Origin: Larkinella insperata
GTDB lineage: Bacteria > Bacteroidota > Bacteroidia > Cytophagales > Spirosomataceae
DNA: 64,000 bases
NCBI RefSeq assembly: GCF_026248825.1
Contig: NZ_CP110973.1
Coordinates: 4,485,501 to 4,549,500, forward strand
Direction: 5' to 3'
Position 1 is the stretch's first letter, and every line of letters begins with the position of its first letter. The notes under the pieces were generated by a model. The model made no database searches, was not told the DNA's origin, and saw only the letters and a program-made list of their open reading frames with translations. The position numbers and the translations under genes are program-made. This document shows, piece after piece, positions 16,561 through 25,478 of this stretch.

Positions 16561-18819
16561 ATGAAGTATCCGTCAGCCGTAGCCGGTAACCTGGCCCGCG
16601 ACCTTCTTTCTGGCGTTCAGGAGCGATCCGACCGCCTGATGAATTTCTTTTTATCGGGCTATTTTCTGATCGGCCTGGTCTTCGCGGTTTTTTACGACAC
16701 CTGGCTCATTGCCCTCGGGGTGGGCGGTCTCTCGCTGCTGGCGTATTACTCTGTCAAACGACTCCTGCCCGATTCGGATCTTTACCAGTATGTCTTGAGC
16801 GTCGTACTCGGCGTTTTCATGGCCCAATATATCTACCAGATGCACGGGCTTTTTGAAATGCATTTTTTTGCGTTCATTGGCAGCGCCCTGCTGATTACGT
16901 ATCAGAAATGGAAGTTGCAGATTCCGATGCTGGTGGTCGTGCTGGTGCATCACGCGGTGTTTGGCTATTTGCAGAACGCTGGGTTTGAGGAAATCTATTT
17001 CACCCGGCTTGACTATTTTGACCTGTCGACCTTCATTATTCACATTCTGCTGGCGGCCGTCATTTTCTTTATATGCGGGCTGTGGGCCTACATGCTCAAC
17101 AAATACCACGAGTTGCAATTCCAGCAGACGATGGAAATGGTGGAGTTGCAGAAGGAAGCCCAGCTCTCGCTGGAACGCAAACGCAACGAAGAAAGCCAGA
17201 AGAAGGCCAACGAGCAACTCCGGGCGTCTAACCTGGAGCTGGAAAAAGCCCGCCAGGAAGCCGAGCAGGCCAATCAGGCCAAGAGTATTTTCCTGGCCAC
17301 CATGAGCCACGAGATTCGCACGCCGATGAACGGGGTGATCGGGATGGCAACGCTGTTGCAGGAAACGGAGCTGACCGAAGAGCAGCGGATGTTCACCGAA
17401 ACCATAACCACCTGCGGAGATACGCTGATCAACGTCATCAACGATATTCTTGATTTCTCAAAAATCGAATCCGGCAACTTGGAGCTGGAAAACGAGGATT
17501 TTAACCTGCGGCAGTGTATCGAAGACGTGCTGGATATCTTTGGAACCCGGGCCACCAAACTCGGCCTTGACCTGATTTACGACATTGCGGAAGACGTACC
17601 GGTGCAGATCGTGGGCGACCTGTTGCGGTTGCGGCAGGTGCTGACCAACCTGGTTGGCAACGCCATCAAGTTTACCGAACGCGGTGAGGTCTGCGTTCTG
17701 GTCAGTCTCGAACCGAATCAGCCGACGGATAAACTCCAGGTCCGGTTTGATGTAAAGGACACAGGTATTGGTATCCCGGCCGATAAAATGAGCCGGCTCT
17801 TCAAATCGTTCTCTCAGGTCGACTCGTCAACAACGCGCAAGTACGGCGGTACGGGGCTTGGTCTGGCCATCTCCCAGAAGCTGGTTCGGTTGATGGGCGG
17901 AGACATCCACGTCAGCAGCGAACCCGAAAAAGGATCAACCTTTTCGTTTACCATCAGCACCTACCCGGGCACAAAAAAACTGACTCCCTACACCAGCGGT
18001 AGCATGGCCGATCTGGAAGGGAAGCGCATCTTGGTGGTGGACGACAACGCCACGAACCTGGCCATCCTGAAACGCCAGTTCGAGTTCTGGAAGTTGCGGC
18101 CGGTGCTGGCAACCTGCGGGGAAGATGCCCTGGAACTACTGTCCGGAAATCCCGCAATCGATCTGGTTATTACCGATATGCAGATGCCGGGCATGGATGG
18201 CGTAATGTTAGCCGGGCAAATTCGGGAGAAGGTTCCCGGGCTGCCCATCATCCTGCTCAGCTCCATCGGTGAAGAATTAAGGGACGATCAGCGCCAGCTA
18301 TTTGTGTCGGTGCTGACCAAGCCCATCCGGCAGCATGTCCTGAGCAAGCACCTGCAGGACGCGCTTCAGAAGACCCGGCTGATGCCCCGCGAGTCGGCAG
18401 CCCAGAAAAAACTGTCGGTTGAATTCAGTGCAAAATACCCCTTTGTTCTGCTGGTGGCCGAGGATAATCTGATGAACCAGCACGTCATTATGCATATCCT
18501 GCGGAAGCTGGGGTATCAGCCTGACATGGTCAATAATGGACAGGAAGCCCTGAAGGCTGTCCTTCAGAAAGAGTACGAACTGATCCTGATGGATATGCAG
18601 ATGCCGGTTATGGACGGTCTGGAAGCCACCCAGCATATTCGGCAACACCTCGACAAACAGCCGGTCATCGTTGCCCTGACAGCCAACACCATGGAGGGCA
18701 ACGAGCAGGAATGTCTGGATGCCGGTATGGACGATTTTCTCAGTAAGCCCGTCAAACTGGAAGAACTGATGACGAAGCTGGAGAAGTGGTATCAGCAACC
18801 GACCGAAGCGAAGCTGTGA
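16561..18819 (+). CDS. Hybrid sensor histidine kinase with two receiver domains
   Basis: The 752-residue protein starts with five to six membrane helices (about 25-180), then a coiled coil (about 185-240). The HisKA domain has His250 in ATMSHEIRTPMNG, and the HATPase_c domain has N-, G1- and G2-boxes (VGNAIKFTERG, DTGIGIP, GGTGLGLAIS). Two receivers follow, with Asp539 (ITDMQMPGMDG) and Asp678 (LMDMQMPVMDG). No Hpt domain is attached, so a separate Hpt partner would be needed for a full relay. I use ATG 16561; the frame is open further upstream but without a better start. The last 28 bases overlap the end of a convergent small gene. Confidence 0.95.
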   Translation: MKYPSAVAGNLARDLLSGVQERSDRLMNFFLSGYFLIGLVFAVFYDTWLIALGVGGLSLLAYYSVKRLLPDSDLYQYVLSVVLGVFMAQYIYQMHGLFEMHFFAFIGSALLITYQKWKLQIPMLVVVLVHHAVFGYLQNAGFEEIYFTRLDYFDLSTFIIHILLAAVIFFICGLWAYMLNKYHELQFQQTMEMVELQKEAQLSLERKRNEESQKKANEQLRASNLELEKARQEAEQANQAKSIFLATMSHEIRTPMNGVIGMATLLQETELTEEQRMFTETITTCGDTLINVINDILDFSKIESGNLELENEDFNLRQCIEDVLDIFGTRATKLGLDLIYDIAEDVPVQIVGDLLRLRQVLTNLVGNAIKFTERGEVCVLVSLEPNQPTDKLQVRFDVKDTGIGIPADKMSRLFKSFSQVDSSTTRKYGGTGLGLAISQKLVRLMGGDIHVSSEPEKGSTFSFTISTYPGTKKLTPYTSGSMADLEGKRILVVDDNATNLAILKRQFEFWKLRPVLATCGEDALELLSGNPAIDLVITDMQMPGMDGVMLAGQIREKVPGLPIILLSSIGEELRDDQRQLFVSVLTKPIRQHVLSKHLQDALQKTRLMPRESAAQKKLSVEFSAKYPFVLLVAEDNLMNQHVIMHILRKLGYQPDMVNNGQEALKAVLQKEYELILMDMQMPVMDGLEATQHIRQHLDKQPVIVALTANTMEGNEQECLDAGMDDFLSKPVKLEELMTKLEKWYQQPTEAKL

Positions 18820-19145
18820 GGGCTTTTTTTCAGGTAAGCCCCCTCTTCGACGATCAGAATTTTTACCAGCGGAACGAGCTGGCCGTTGAGATCCGGTACG
18901 TGCTGAATGGGCCGGGATACAATGCCGTTCTGCATTAACCAGTTATCAATGCCGGTGTTTTCCGAATAGTTTTTAATGTACGCGTACCCGTCAGGGCAGG
19001 GAGCATCCGTCAGGTTGATGCTGACCCGGCAGTAGGGGAAGTTAAGCGCTTTATCCATGAGTTGAACCGTAAGCCGGCCATTCTTGTAATTCCCCAATTT
19101 AACGACTACGTCGGTGCCTTCGTGGGTGTAAATCGCGCTCGTCAT
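18792..19145 (-). CDS. Small hypothetical protein, DUF4313-like
   Basis: The 117-residue protein has no signal peptide. The pattern LGNYKNGRLTVQLMD, then INLTDAPCPDGYAYIKNYSENTGI, then VPLVKILIV resembles the small DUF4313 family known from Bacteroides, but I infer this from memory of the family pattern only. Its function is unknown. The last 28 bases overlap the 3' end of the hybrid kinase gene on the other strand, so readthrough of either would make antisense RNA to the other. Confidence 0.65.
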   Translation of the reverse strand: MTSAIYTHEGTDVVVKLGNYKNGRLTVQLMDKALNFPYCRVSINLTDAPCPDGYAYIKNYSENTGIDNWLMQNGIVSRPIQHVPDLNGQLVPLVKILIVEEGAYLKKSPHSFASVGC

Positions 19146-19589
19146 GGATGTTCGCTTTTGAGTGAATGAATAGGATTCGTGATAACCTGCTGTTCTGACG
19201 GAGCAACTGGAGTCAGAAGAGGGAGCAACCCAGCTCGTTTTTATATTGCTTGTGTATGCAATTATAAATATATTTGTTTATGAAAGCAAGTTTTATGGAA
19301 TAAATTCTATTCGTTTTTTCAGGACGCACCGCACCCTTTACGGAAGGGATCGATTGGAAGAGGTGGGCGCGCAAAGCAAACGCAGCATTCCCGCTTTGGT
19401 TACGCTGCCATTGGCGTCCTTAACTGAATAAAATCGTTAACGCAATCATAACAAACGTGAGGATGACCAGCCAATCCGGGCGGGCGGGTTGGGGGCTTTT
19501 TCGCGACGGTTTTCCAGACTGGTTATAGAAAGTGGCAAACCGGGCCGAACGGGTATGAAAAGAGCGAAGAAAAGGCAGTAGGACAGTCA
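19146..19589. other. 444-base intergenic region, AT-rich, with small repeats
   Basis: No convincing gene is seen. The stretch 19238-19320 is clearly more AT-rich than the surrounding sequence and could hold a minus-strand promoter for the gene at 18792-19145. Two copies of GGAGCAAC lie at 19200-19207 and 19222-19229. TTCTGAC (19193-19199) and GTCAGAA (19212-19218) form a 7-bp hairpin. Confidence 0.4.
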
Positions 19590-19590
19590 T
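19420..19590 (-). CDS. Possible small membrane protein
   Basis: The ATG at 19590 gives 56 residues ending in one transmembrane helix (WLVILTFVMIALTILF) after a basic, Pro-rich region. C-tail-anchored proteins of this type occur in Bacteroidota, but nothing else supports translation. A longer start at 19629 is possible. Confidence 0.35.
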   Translation of the reverse strand: MTVLLPFLRSFHTRSARFATFYNQSGKPSRKSPQPARPDWLVILTFVMIALTILFS

Positions 19591-19673
19591 GATTCCTGGG
19601 GTTGTTTCACCCCCAAAACTGCACTCCACTCCTTAATCCGATTTAAAGATAGCCTTAGAATTTACTTAGAACA

Positions 19674-20108
19674 CTAAAGTTCGTAGGTCACGGTTTGCCG
19701 CAGCACCGGGCCGCCTTCCGGTTTAAACGAAACCAGCAGGAGACCTTTTTTATTGGTTTTGCGGTAGGTTTCGGTCTGGTAAAGGATGCGGCTTGTTTCG
19801 AAACCCAGCATCTTTTTCTCAAGCGAACCGGCTCCAAACAGCAGCGGGCGGAAGCTGGCTTCGGTTAAGGCCGTGTCCATCTCGGTCACCGTAAAAACCG
19901 TGTCCTGCGGGGAAATTCCCTGGACCTGCACCAGCAGCAGGCCGGTGCCGCTGGTTGGTTTGCCATTCTCGTCCACCAGGGCTACCGAGACAACCAGACC
20001 GTCGGTTCCGTCTTTCCGAACGGCCACTTCTTTGAGGGCTTTGGGGGGATTCTCGTTTTTGCATCCGATTGTAAGCAAGACCAGCAGCAGAAATCCGGCA
20101 ATTTTCAT
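19674..20108 (-). CDS. Small hypothetical lipoprotein
   Basis: The 144-residue protein has a lipoprotein signal with lipobox ending LLTIGC (Cys16). The mature part is beta-rich (VVSVALVDENGKPTSGTGLLLVQVQ, then LLVSFKPEGGPVLRQTVTYEL) and resembles an Ig-like or transthyretin-like sandwich. No catalytic residues stand out. It lies 138 bases after the heparinase-like gene on the same strand and may be expressed with it. Function unknown. Confidence 0.72.
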   Translation of the reverse strand: MKIAGFLLLVLLTIGCKNENPPKALKEVAVRKDGTDGLVVSVALVDENGKPTSGTGLLLVQVQGISPQDTVFTVTEMDTALTEASFRPLLFGAGSLEKKMLGFETSRILYQTETYRKTNKKGLLLVSFKPEGGPVLRQTVTYEL

Positions 20109-20245
20109 GGGGACGAATTGTTAAGGGATGGTTTATTTTCAATAACTGCCTGGCGGAGAAACAGTTTATGAGAATACGGTTTCCAGCCTGTAGCACCCGT
20201 GTTCGGGGCTGGTTCGATGCAGGCCGGAAACCGTACTTTTCAGGA

Positions 20246-22123
20246 TCACCGCGGCCACTTTGCCAGCGGTTCAACGGTTTTCTTATTGATCTTTTCGGCT
20301 TTGGGCGGAAGGAGCAGAACCGTCAGGGCGGTTTTGGCCCCGGCCGCAACCGGTACTTCGAAGCCGACGCGAACCGTGCCGGGATTGGGGGCGTCGTATT
20401 CGTTGGCGGGTTCGGTCGTCCAGGTTTTCAGAACCACATTGGCCGGTTCGCGCACTTCCAGCACCAGCTTTTTGCCGTCTTTGGTCAGTTCTGCTTTGTT
20501 GTTGCCAACGATTTTTACCGTTGCCGGGGTCAGCAGAGTCCAGCGCACGGTGGTTTCGGCGGGTTTGTTTTCGAGCTCATCCCGAACCACCACGTAGCTT
20601 TTGTCCACCAGCGCAACACCCCGCACAGCTTTCTGCACGGATTCCGCGTAGAGTTCGGTCAGGTCCGTCACGGCATGCATGAAGTTGGGCGCTTTGGAAA
20701 CCGCCGTGAGGGGCGCTTTGCCGTTGACTACCTGCAGCGCGTTATTAATCGTCAGGGTGTTATGCACAAAGTTGTTGTACCGAAACACCCGCCAGCGCTG
20801 CGAGTCCTGGTTGCGGTTCCACAAATCCACTTTCTTGGATTCGAGCGATTCGTAGTCCTGCATTCCGAAATCCATCGCCCATCGCACCCCGTCGGATTCC
20901 ATCACAAACGAGCCCACGTCCATGTGGGCGTGACTGGTCGACGGACTTCCGCCTTTCATGCCCACGTACACAGCCGCCGGATCGGTCCAGGACGACCGCA
21001 TCAGCGCCACCGGCGTTTTGCCTCCGCCGGTCCACATCAACGACGTTGGAGCCGTCATGGCGGTGGTGCTCACTCCGGCGCTCCAGAGCATGGTCGCGGG
21101 CAGCAACCGGTTTTTGACCAACCGCTGGGCGTCATCGTTCAGCAGGTGACGGCGTTCTACCCAGAGCAGTGAGGGGTCTCTCTGGCGGGCGGCAAACCAG
21201 AACATGGCCGGTTCAAGACCGACCCCGCTCCCGGCATCGGAGTAATTAAATGAAAGGCCGGAGGGGCCGGTCATGTTTTCCAGATACCCCGCGGTTTTCA
21301 GAAAACCCGGCCGGGCCGACAAGCCGAAATCCTTGCCGAATGCTTTCTCCAACGCACCAATGAGCATTACGTTGAAGCTTGTGCCGTAACCCCAGTAACT
21401 GTAGCCTTCGGGGTAGGCCCCGTCCGGGCTGTATTCGTCCATCGAAATAACCACCGATTCGAGGGCCCGGTTGACGATTTTCTTGCCCAGTTCCGGCTGA
21501 TCTTCAAAAATGGCCAGGGCCCCGTACACCATACCGGCATTGCAGACCTGATTCCAGTTGTTGGTCGTTTTCAGCCAGCTATTGTACTTCGGGTCGAGCG
21601 AGGGTTCAATGCCTTTTTTGAGAATAGCCGCCTTGATGGCCGATCGCGACGATTCGGGTAAACCGTCGTACAGCCAGTCGTAACCCAGCGCCACGGCCAT
21701 CGTCATTTCGCCCACGTCCAGGAAGTGCGACGGGTTCCAGTCGCTGAAGGCCGAGATCGCCAGCAGTTCCTTTTCCGCCCGGCGGAGGTAATTTTCCTGC
21801 CGGGTCATGCGCCAACCGTAGCTGAGAAAAAACAGTCGGCGCAGGCCCTCGCGGGATTTTCCCAGCAGGCGTCGTCCGATCTGAATGCGTTCGATTGGGG
21901 CCACGTCCATCAGGGCATCGCATTCGGCCAGGATAACCCCGTGGAGTTTGGCCCACGCTTGATCGGCTTCGATGGTGCGTTTGATGGGGGCCTCTTCGTC
22001 CTTGAGCAGCAAAATGCGGGGGTGGTCGGGCAGGGTAACTTGCGCGCCCAGGTGATCGACCTGCGCGGCTGCGGAACTGCCGAGGAAGATCAGGGCAGCG
22101 CTGATTTTCAGGAAAGTTTTCAT
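20246..22123 (-). CDS. Secreted heparinase II/III-family protein (polysaccharide lyase-like)
   Basis: The 625-residue protein has a signal peptide ending GSSAAAQ. Residues about 40-330 form the alpha/alpha toroid, with NNWNQVCNAGMVYGAL and the PDGAYPEGYSYWGYG motif holding the catalytic-type Tyr residues. Residues from about 380 form the beta-sandwich heparinase II/III-like domain, with TSHAHMDVGSFVMESDGVRWAMDFG as its hallmark His motif. Such enzymes cleave uronic-acid-containing polysaccharides by beta-elimination in the periplasm or at the surface. The substrate (heparin-, alginate- or plant-uronide-like) cannot be told. The divergent neighbour is a Tat-exported oxidoreductase. Confidence 0.9.
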   Translation of the reverse strand: MKTFLKISAALIFLGSSAAAQVDHLGAQVTLPDHPRILLLKDEEAPIKRTIEADQAWAKLHGVILAECDALMDVAPIERIQIGRRLLGKSREGLRRLFFLSYGWRMTRQENYLRRAEKELLAISAFSDWNPSHFLDVGEMTMAVALGYDWLYDGLPESSRSAIKAAILKKGIEPSLDPKYNSWLKTTNNWNQVCNAGMVYGALAIFEDQPELGKKIVNRALESVVISMDEYSPDGAYPEGYSYWGYGTSFNVMLIGALEKAFGKDFGLSARPGFLKTAGYLENMTGPSGLSFNYSDAGSGVGLEPAMFWFAARQRDPSLLWVERRHLLNDDAQRLVKNRLLPATMLWSAGVSTTAMTAPTSLMWTGGGKTPVALMRSSWTDPAAVYVGMKGGSPSTSHAHMDVGSFVMESDGVRWAMDFGMQDYESLESKKVDLWNRNQDSQRWRVFRYNNFVHNTLTINNALQVVNGKAPLTAVSKAPNFMHAVTDLTELYAESVQKAVRGVALVDKSYVVVRDELENKPAETTVRWTLLTPATVKIVGNNKAELTKDGKKLVLEVREPANVVLKTWTTEPANEYDAPNPGTVRVGFEVPVAAGAKTALTVLLLPPKAEKINKKTVEPLAKWPR

Positions 22124-22228
22124 GGTTGGGGTCGGAATAGGTTTCGGTCTTTTTACTCTAAACCGGCTTCGGGCGGATGTCTACCCGTCAAATTGTAACC
22201 TAGCCAGAAAAAGTTACTTTTTTCGCCG

Positions 22229-22258
22229 TTGGTAGTTTTTCAAAGTTTCGTACTTTTC
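22229..22258 (+). promoter_or_regulatory. Predicted promoter of the Tat oxidoreductase gene
   Basis: TTG at 22229-22231, a 19-base spacer, then TACTTTTC at 22251-22258. This is close to the Bacteroidota consensus TTTG-N19-TAnnTTTG, differing in the last base of the -7 box. It lies 63 bases before the ATG at 22322. Confidence 0.45.
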
Positions 22259-22321
22259 GGGGTAAGTTGGTCTATACATCATCTAAAACCCCGGCGTCTA
22301 CCGTCCGAAACCTACACGTAA

Positions 22322-23689
22322 ATGGATCTTTTTAATATTAACCGCCGTCAGTTTCTGCAGGGCGCCACGGCATCGCTGGCGCTCTCGGCATTTGGAGCCC
22401 AGGGCATGGACATGCTGCACCAGGGAAAGACCTGGCGCGTCGCTCTGATCGGAACCGGCTGGTACGGCAAAAGTGATTTGTTCCGGCTTATTCAGGTGGC
22501 TCCCGTTGACGTTGTGGCCCTTTGTGATGTCGACAAAAACATGCTGGAGGCCGCGGGAAAACTGGTCAGCCAGCGGCAGAAATCCGGCAAAGTACCCAAA
22601 CTTTACGGCGACTACCGGAAACTATTAGCAGAAAACAAACTGGATATCGTCCTGATCGGAACCCCCGACCACTGGCACGCGCTGCAGACCATCGACGCGT
22701 TGAAAGCCGGGGCGCACGTGTATGTGCAGAAACCCATCAGCGTTGACGTAATGGAAGGCGAAGCGATGGTTGCGGCTGCCCGAAAATACAACAAAGTGGT
22801 GCAGGTCGGTACGCAGCGCAAAAGCACTCCGCACCTGATCGACGCCAAAAAGAACATTGTCGATGCGGGGTTGCTGGGCAAAGTCTCGCACGTTGAGATG
22901 TGCTGTTATTTCCACATGCGGGCCAACGGCAATCCGCCGACCGAACCGGTTCCGGCGTTCCTGGATTACGAAATGTGGACCGGCCCGGCCCCGCTGCGGC
23001 CCTACGACGGGTTGCCGCACATCCGCTGGTGGCGCACTTTCAAGGAATACGGCAACGGAATTATGGGCGATATGTGCATTCACATGTTCGATACCGTGCG
23101 CTGGATGCTTAAACTCGGCTGGCCGCAGCGCATCAGTTCCGAAGGCGGTATTTACGTGCAGAAAGAAGGGAAATCCAACATTTCCGATACGCAGTCGGCG
23201 GTTTTTGAATACCCCGAACTGAACTGCGTCTGGCAGCACCGTACCTGGGGAACGCCCAACAACCCGGAGTATCCGTGGTCGTTTACGCTCTACGGTGATA
23301 AGGGAACGCTCTGGGCCAGCACAATGGCCTACGACTTCATTCCGCAGGGCAAAGGCGAGAAAATTCACAAGGATGTGGTCTACGAAAAAGAAAAATACCC
23401 GGAAGACAACACCGAAGAACGCATCGAACTGAACGCAGCCCCGGCCACGCGCCTGCACATGCTCGATTTTCTGGCCGCCATCGAGAAAAACAGCCGCCCG
23501 GTTGCCGACATTGAGCAGGGTCACATCTCAACGGCGAGCTGCATATTGGCCAACCTTTCCATGGAACTCAAGCGGCCGATGGTCTACGACCCGCAGAAAC
23601 GCGAGGTCGTTGGCGACAAGGAAGCCACCGCGAAACTGGCCCGCGAATACCGCAAACCCTGGGTTCACCCTGATCCGAAGAAAGTATAG
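22322..23689 (+). CDS. Tat-exported Gfo/Idh/MocA oxidoreductase
   Basis: The 455-residue protein has a twin-arginine signal (NRRQFLQGATASLALSAFG). The Rossmann domain begins WRVALIGTGWYGKSDLF, and the conserved catalytic motif is QKPIS (the EKP motif with Gln first, as usual in Tat-type members). HxxH-like segments follow in the C-terminal domain (GIMGDMCIHMFDTVRWML). Members oxidise or epimerise sugars using tightly bound NAD(P); exported ones sometimes act as glycosidases by an oxidative route. The next gene begins at the base after the stop, so the two are coupled. Confidence 0.92.
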   Translation: MDLFNINRRQFLQGATASLALSAFGAQGMDMLHQGKTWRVALIGTGWYGKSDLFRLIQVAPVDVVALCDVDKNMLEAAGKLVSQRQKSGKVPKLYGDYRKLLAENKLDIVLIGTPDHWHALQTIDALKAGAHVYVQKPISVDVMEGEAMVAAARKYNKVVQVGTQRKSTPHLIDAKKNIVDAGLLGKVSHVEMCCYFHMRANGNPPTEPVPAFLDYEMWTGPAPLRPYDGLPHIRWWRTFKEYGNGIMGDMCIHMFDTVRWMLKLGWPQRISSEGGIYVQKEGKSNISDTQSAVFEYPELNCVWQHRTWGTPNNPEYPWSFTLYGDKGTLWASTMAYDFIPQGKGEKIHKDVVYEKEKYPEDNTEERIELNAAPATRLHMLDFLAAIEKNSRPVADIEQGHISTASCILANLSMELKRPMVYDPQKREVVGDKEATAKLAREYRKPWVHPDPKKV

Positions 23690-25399
23690 ATGGATCGGAG
23701 AACATTCGTGCGCATCGGAACGGTTTCGCTGAGCGGTCTGCCCACCTTGACAACGCTCAGCCTGGCCCGTTCCTTTGCCCCCAAAGCCAAGCCCGGCTGG
23801 CTGGTGGAGGTGATCAAGGCCAACGATGAGCAGATCGGACAAGTCCGGGCGTACCGGGTCAAGGAGTCCGGCCACCCGGCGTTTGGCGGAGTAAAAGACG
23901 GCGAAGATATCCCGAACGCTCAATCGACCGGCGATTTTGTCCGGCGGTGCGCCTGTGCCATTTCCTGCCCCGAATCGTCGTATTACCGCTCGAAAGAACT
24001 GCTCAACGAAACGGCGCTGGCGGTGCAGTATTTGCTCAAGATTCAGCATTCGGACGGCACCATTGACCTGCCATCGACCAATTTTCATTCGACGCCGGAT
24101 ACTGGTTTTCTCGTCAAGCGGTTATCGACGGCGTATAGCCTGCTGAACCGCTCCGGAACGCCGGGGCTGGAGACAGTTTTGCCCAACCTCAAAACGTTTC
24201 TGCAACGGGCGGGCGAGGCCCTGACGGTGGGCGGTATTCACACCCCGAATCACCGCTGGGTGGTGTCGGCGGCCCTGACGAAACTGAATGCGCTCTGGCC
24301 CGACAAGCGCTACGTAAACCGCGTTGAACAGTGGCTGGGCGAACACATTGACATGGATGAGGACGGGCAGTACAACGAGCGGAGCACGCTGATCTACTCG
24401 CCCCTGACCGACCGCCTGCTGATCACGATTGCGCGGGGAATGAACAAGCCCGAACTGCTGGAGTTTGTGCGCCGAAACCTGGCCATGACGCTCTACTACA
24501 TTCACCCGAACGGGGAGGTGGTTTCGGAAGCGTCCGGGCGGCAGGACAAAGCCGGCATCGGTACGCTGGAGGGCTACTACTACCCGGCGCGCTACATGGC
24601 TTTGCGGGACCAGAACGGCGAGTTGGCCGCGCTGTGCCGGCAGATCGAGAAAACCGTTCTGCTCAAGGGCGTTTACTTTCTCGATTATTACCTGGACGAT
24701 TCGGCCCTCTGGAACGAGCTGCCGCCGAGCAAACCGTTGCCGACTCATTACGTCAAATCGTATCCGCATTCGGGCCTGGTCCGGATTCGGCGCGGCAACT
24801 GGGACAGTACCATTCTGAAAGCTAACCCGGTCTGGATGACGTTTTCGAAGGGCGAAGCCGTGTTGCAGGGCGTTCGGCTGTCGGCTTCGTTTTTCGGGAA
24901 AGGGCAATTTCAGACGGACAAAATCGAGCAGCAGGAAAATGGCTGGGTGTTGACGCAGTCGCTGTCCGGGCCGTATTACCAGCCGATTGCCCGCAACGAA
25001 ATTGATCCGGCGGGCGATTGGGAGAAAATGCCCCAGTCGAAGCGGAAGCAAACCGAAATTCAGCAATACGAAGCCAAGGTGATCATTCGCGAAACCAGCA
25101 GTGGGATGGAGGCTCAGATTGAGATCACCGGAACTGATAACGTGCCGGTGTCGCTGGAACTGATTTTCCGTCCGGGCGGTACGCTGGCGGGGGTAACCAA
25201 ACATCCCACCCGCGCCAACGCCCACCTGTTGAGTGGGGAATCCGGTTCCTACACGGCCGGGAAAGATACCATCACGTTTGGGCCGGGAAAGGCGCTGCAC
25301 AAAGGCGTCGTGCTGCGGGGCGCCCTGCCGCCGATGGATTCCCCGACGGTCTACCTGACCGGTTTTACACCCTTTCGACACACCATCCGGCTTTCGTAA
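23690..25399 (+). CDS. Tat-exported alpha-toroid/beta-sandwich protein, lyase-like, unassigned
   Basis: The 569-residue protein starts at the base after the oxidoreductase stop. The N-terminus MDRRTFVRIG is a second twin-arginine signal. Residues about 100-330 are helical with repeats that resemble an (alpha/alpha)n toroid (NETALAVQYLLKIQHSDGTIDLPSTNFHS, HTPNHRWVVSAALTKL, YNERSTLIYSPL). The rest is beta-rich, like the sandwich of heparinase/alginate lyase-type enzymes. The heparinase SHAH motif is absent, so catalytic residues are uncertain. Co-export with a Gfo/Idh/MocA enzyme suggests joint processing of an oligosaccharide. Confidence 0.75.
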   Translation: MDRRTFVRIGTVSLSGLPTLTTLSLARSFAPKAKPGWLVEVIKANDEQIGQVRAYRVKESGHPAFGGVKDGEDIPNAQSTGDFVRRCACAISCPESSYYRSKELLNETALAVQYLLKIQHSDGTIDLPSTNFHSTPDTGFLVKRLSTAYSLLNRSGTPGLETVLPNLKTFLQRAGEALTVGGIHTPNHRWVVSAALTKLNALWPDKRYVNRVEQWLGEHIDMDEDGQYNERSTLIYSPLTDRLLITIARGMNKPELLEFVRRNLAMTLYYIHPNGEVVSEASGRQDKAGIGTLEGYYYPARYMALRDQNGELAALCRQIEKTVLLKGVYFLDYYLDDSALWNELPPSKPLPTHYVKSYPHSGLVRIRRGNWDSTILKANPVWMTFSKGEAVLQGVRLSASFFGKGQFQTDKIEQQENGWVLTQSLSGPYYQPIARNEIDPAGDWEKMPQSKRKQTEIQQYEAKVIIRETSSGMEAQIEITGTDNVPVSLELIFRPGGTLAGVTKHPTRANAHLLSGESGSYTAGKDTITFGPGKALHKGVVLRGALPPMDSPTVYLTGFTPFRHTIRLS

Positions 25400-25455
25400 G
25401 GCATTGAGTCTGGTCTAGCCCCGGATTACATCCGGGGTTATTCCGACTCAATGCC
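25400..25455. terminator. Nested inverted repeat between convergent genes
   Basis: Outer arms GGCATTGAGTC (25400-25410) and GACTCAATGCC (25445-25455) pair perfectly over 11 bases. An inner 8-bp stem CCCCGGAT/ATCCGGGG with loop TAC lies at about 25418-25437. The left arm begins at the base after the toroid-protein stop. It has no long T-tract, so its role as a two-way terminator is likely but not certain. Confidence 0.6.
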
Positions 25456-25478
25456 GGCGGGTGGTGGATTTTCCAGAC

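Noticed and set aside
19246..19431. Plus-strand ORF of 61 residues in the AT-rich gap
   Set aside because: No ribosome-binding site, no recognisable pattern, and composition changes within it.
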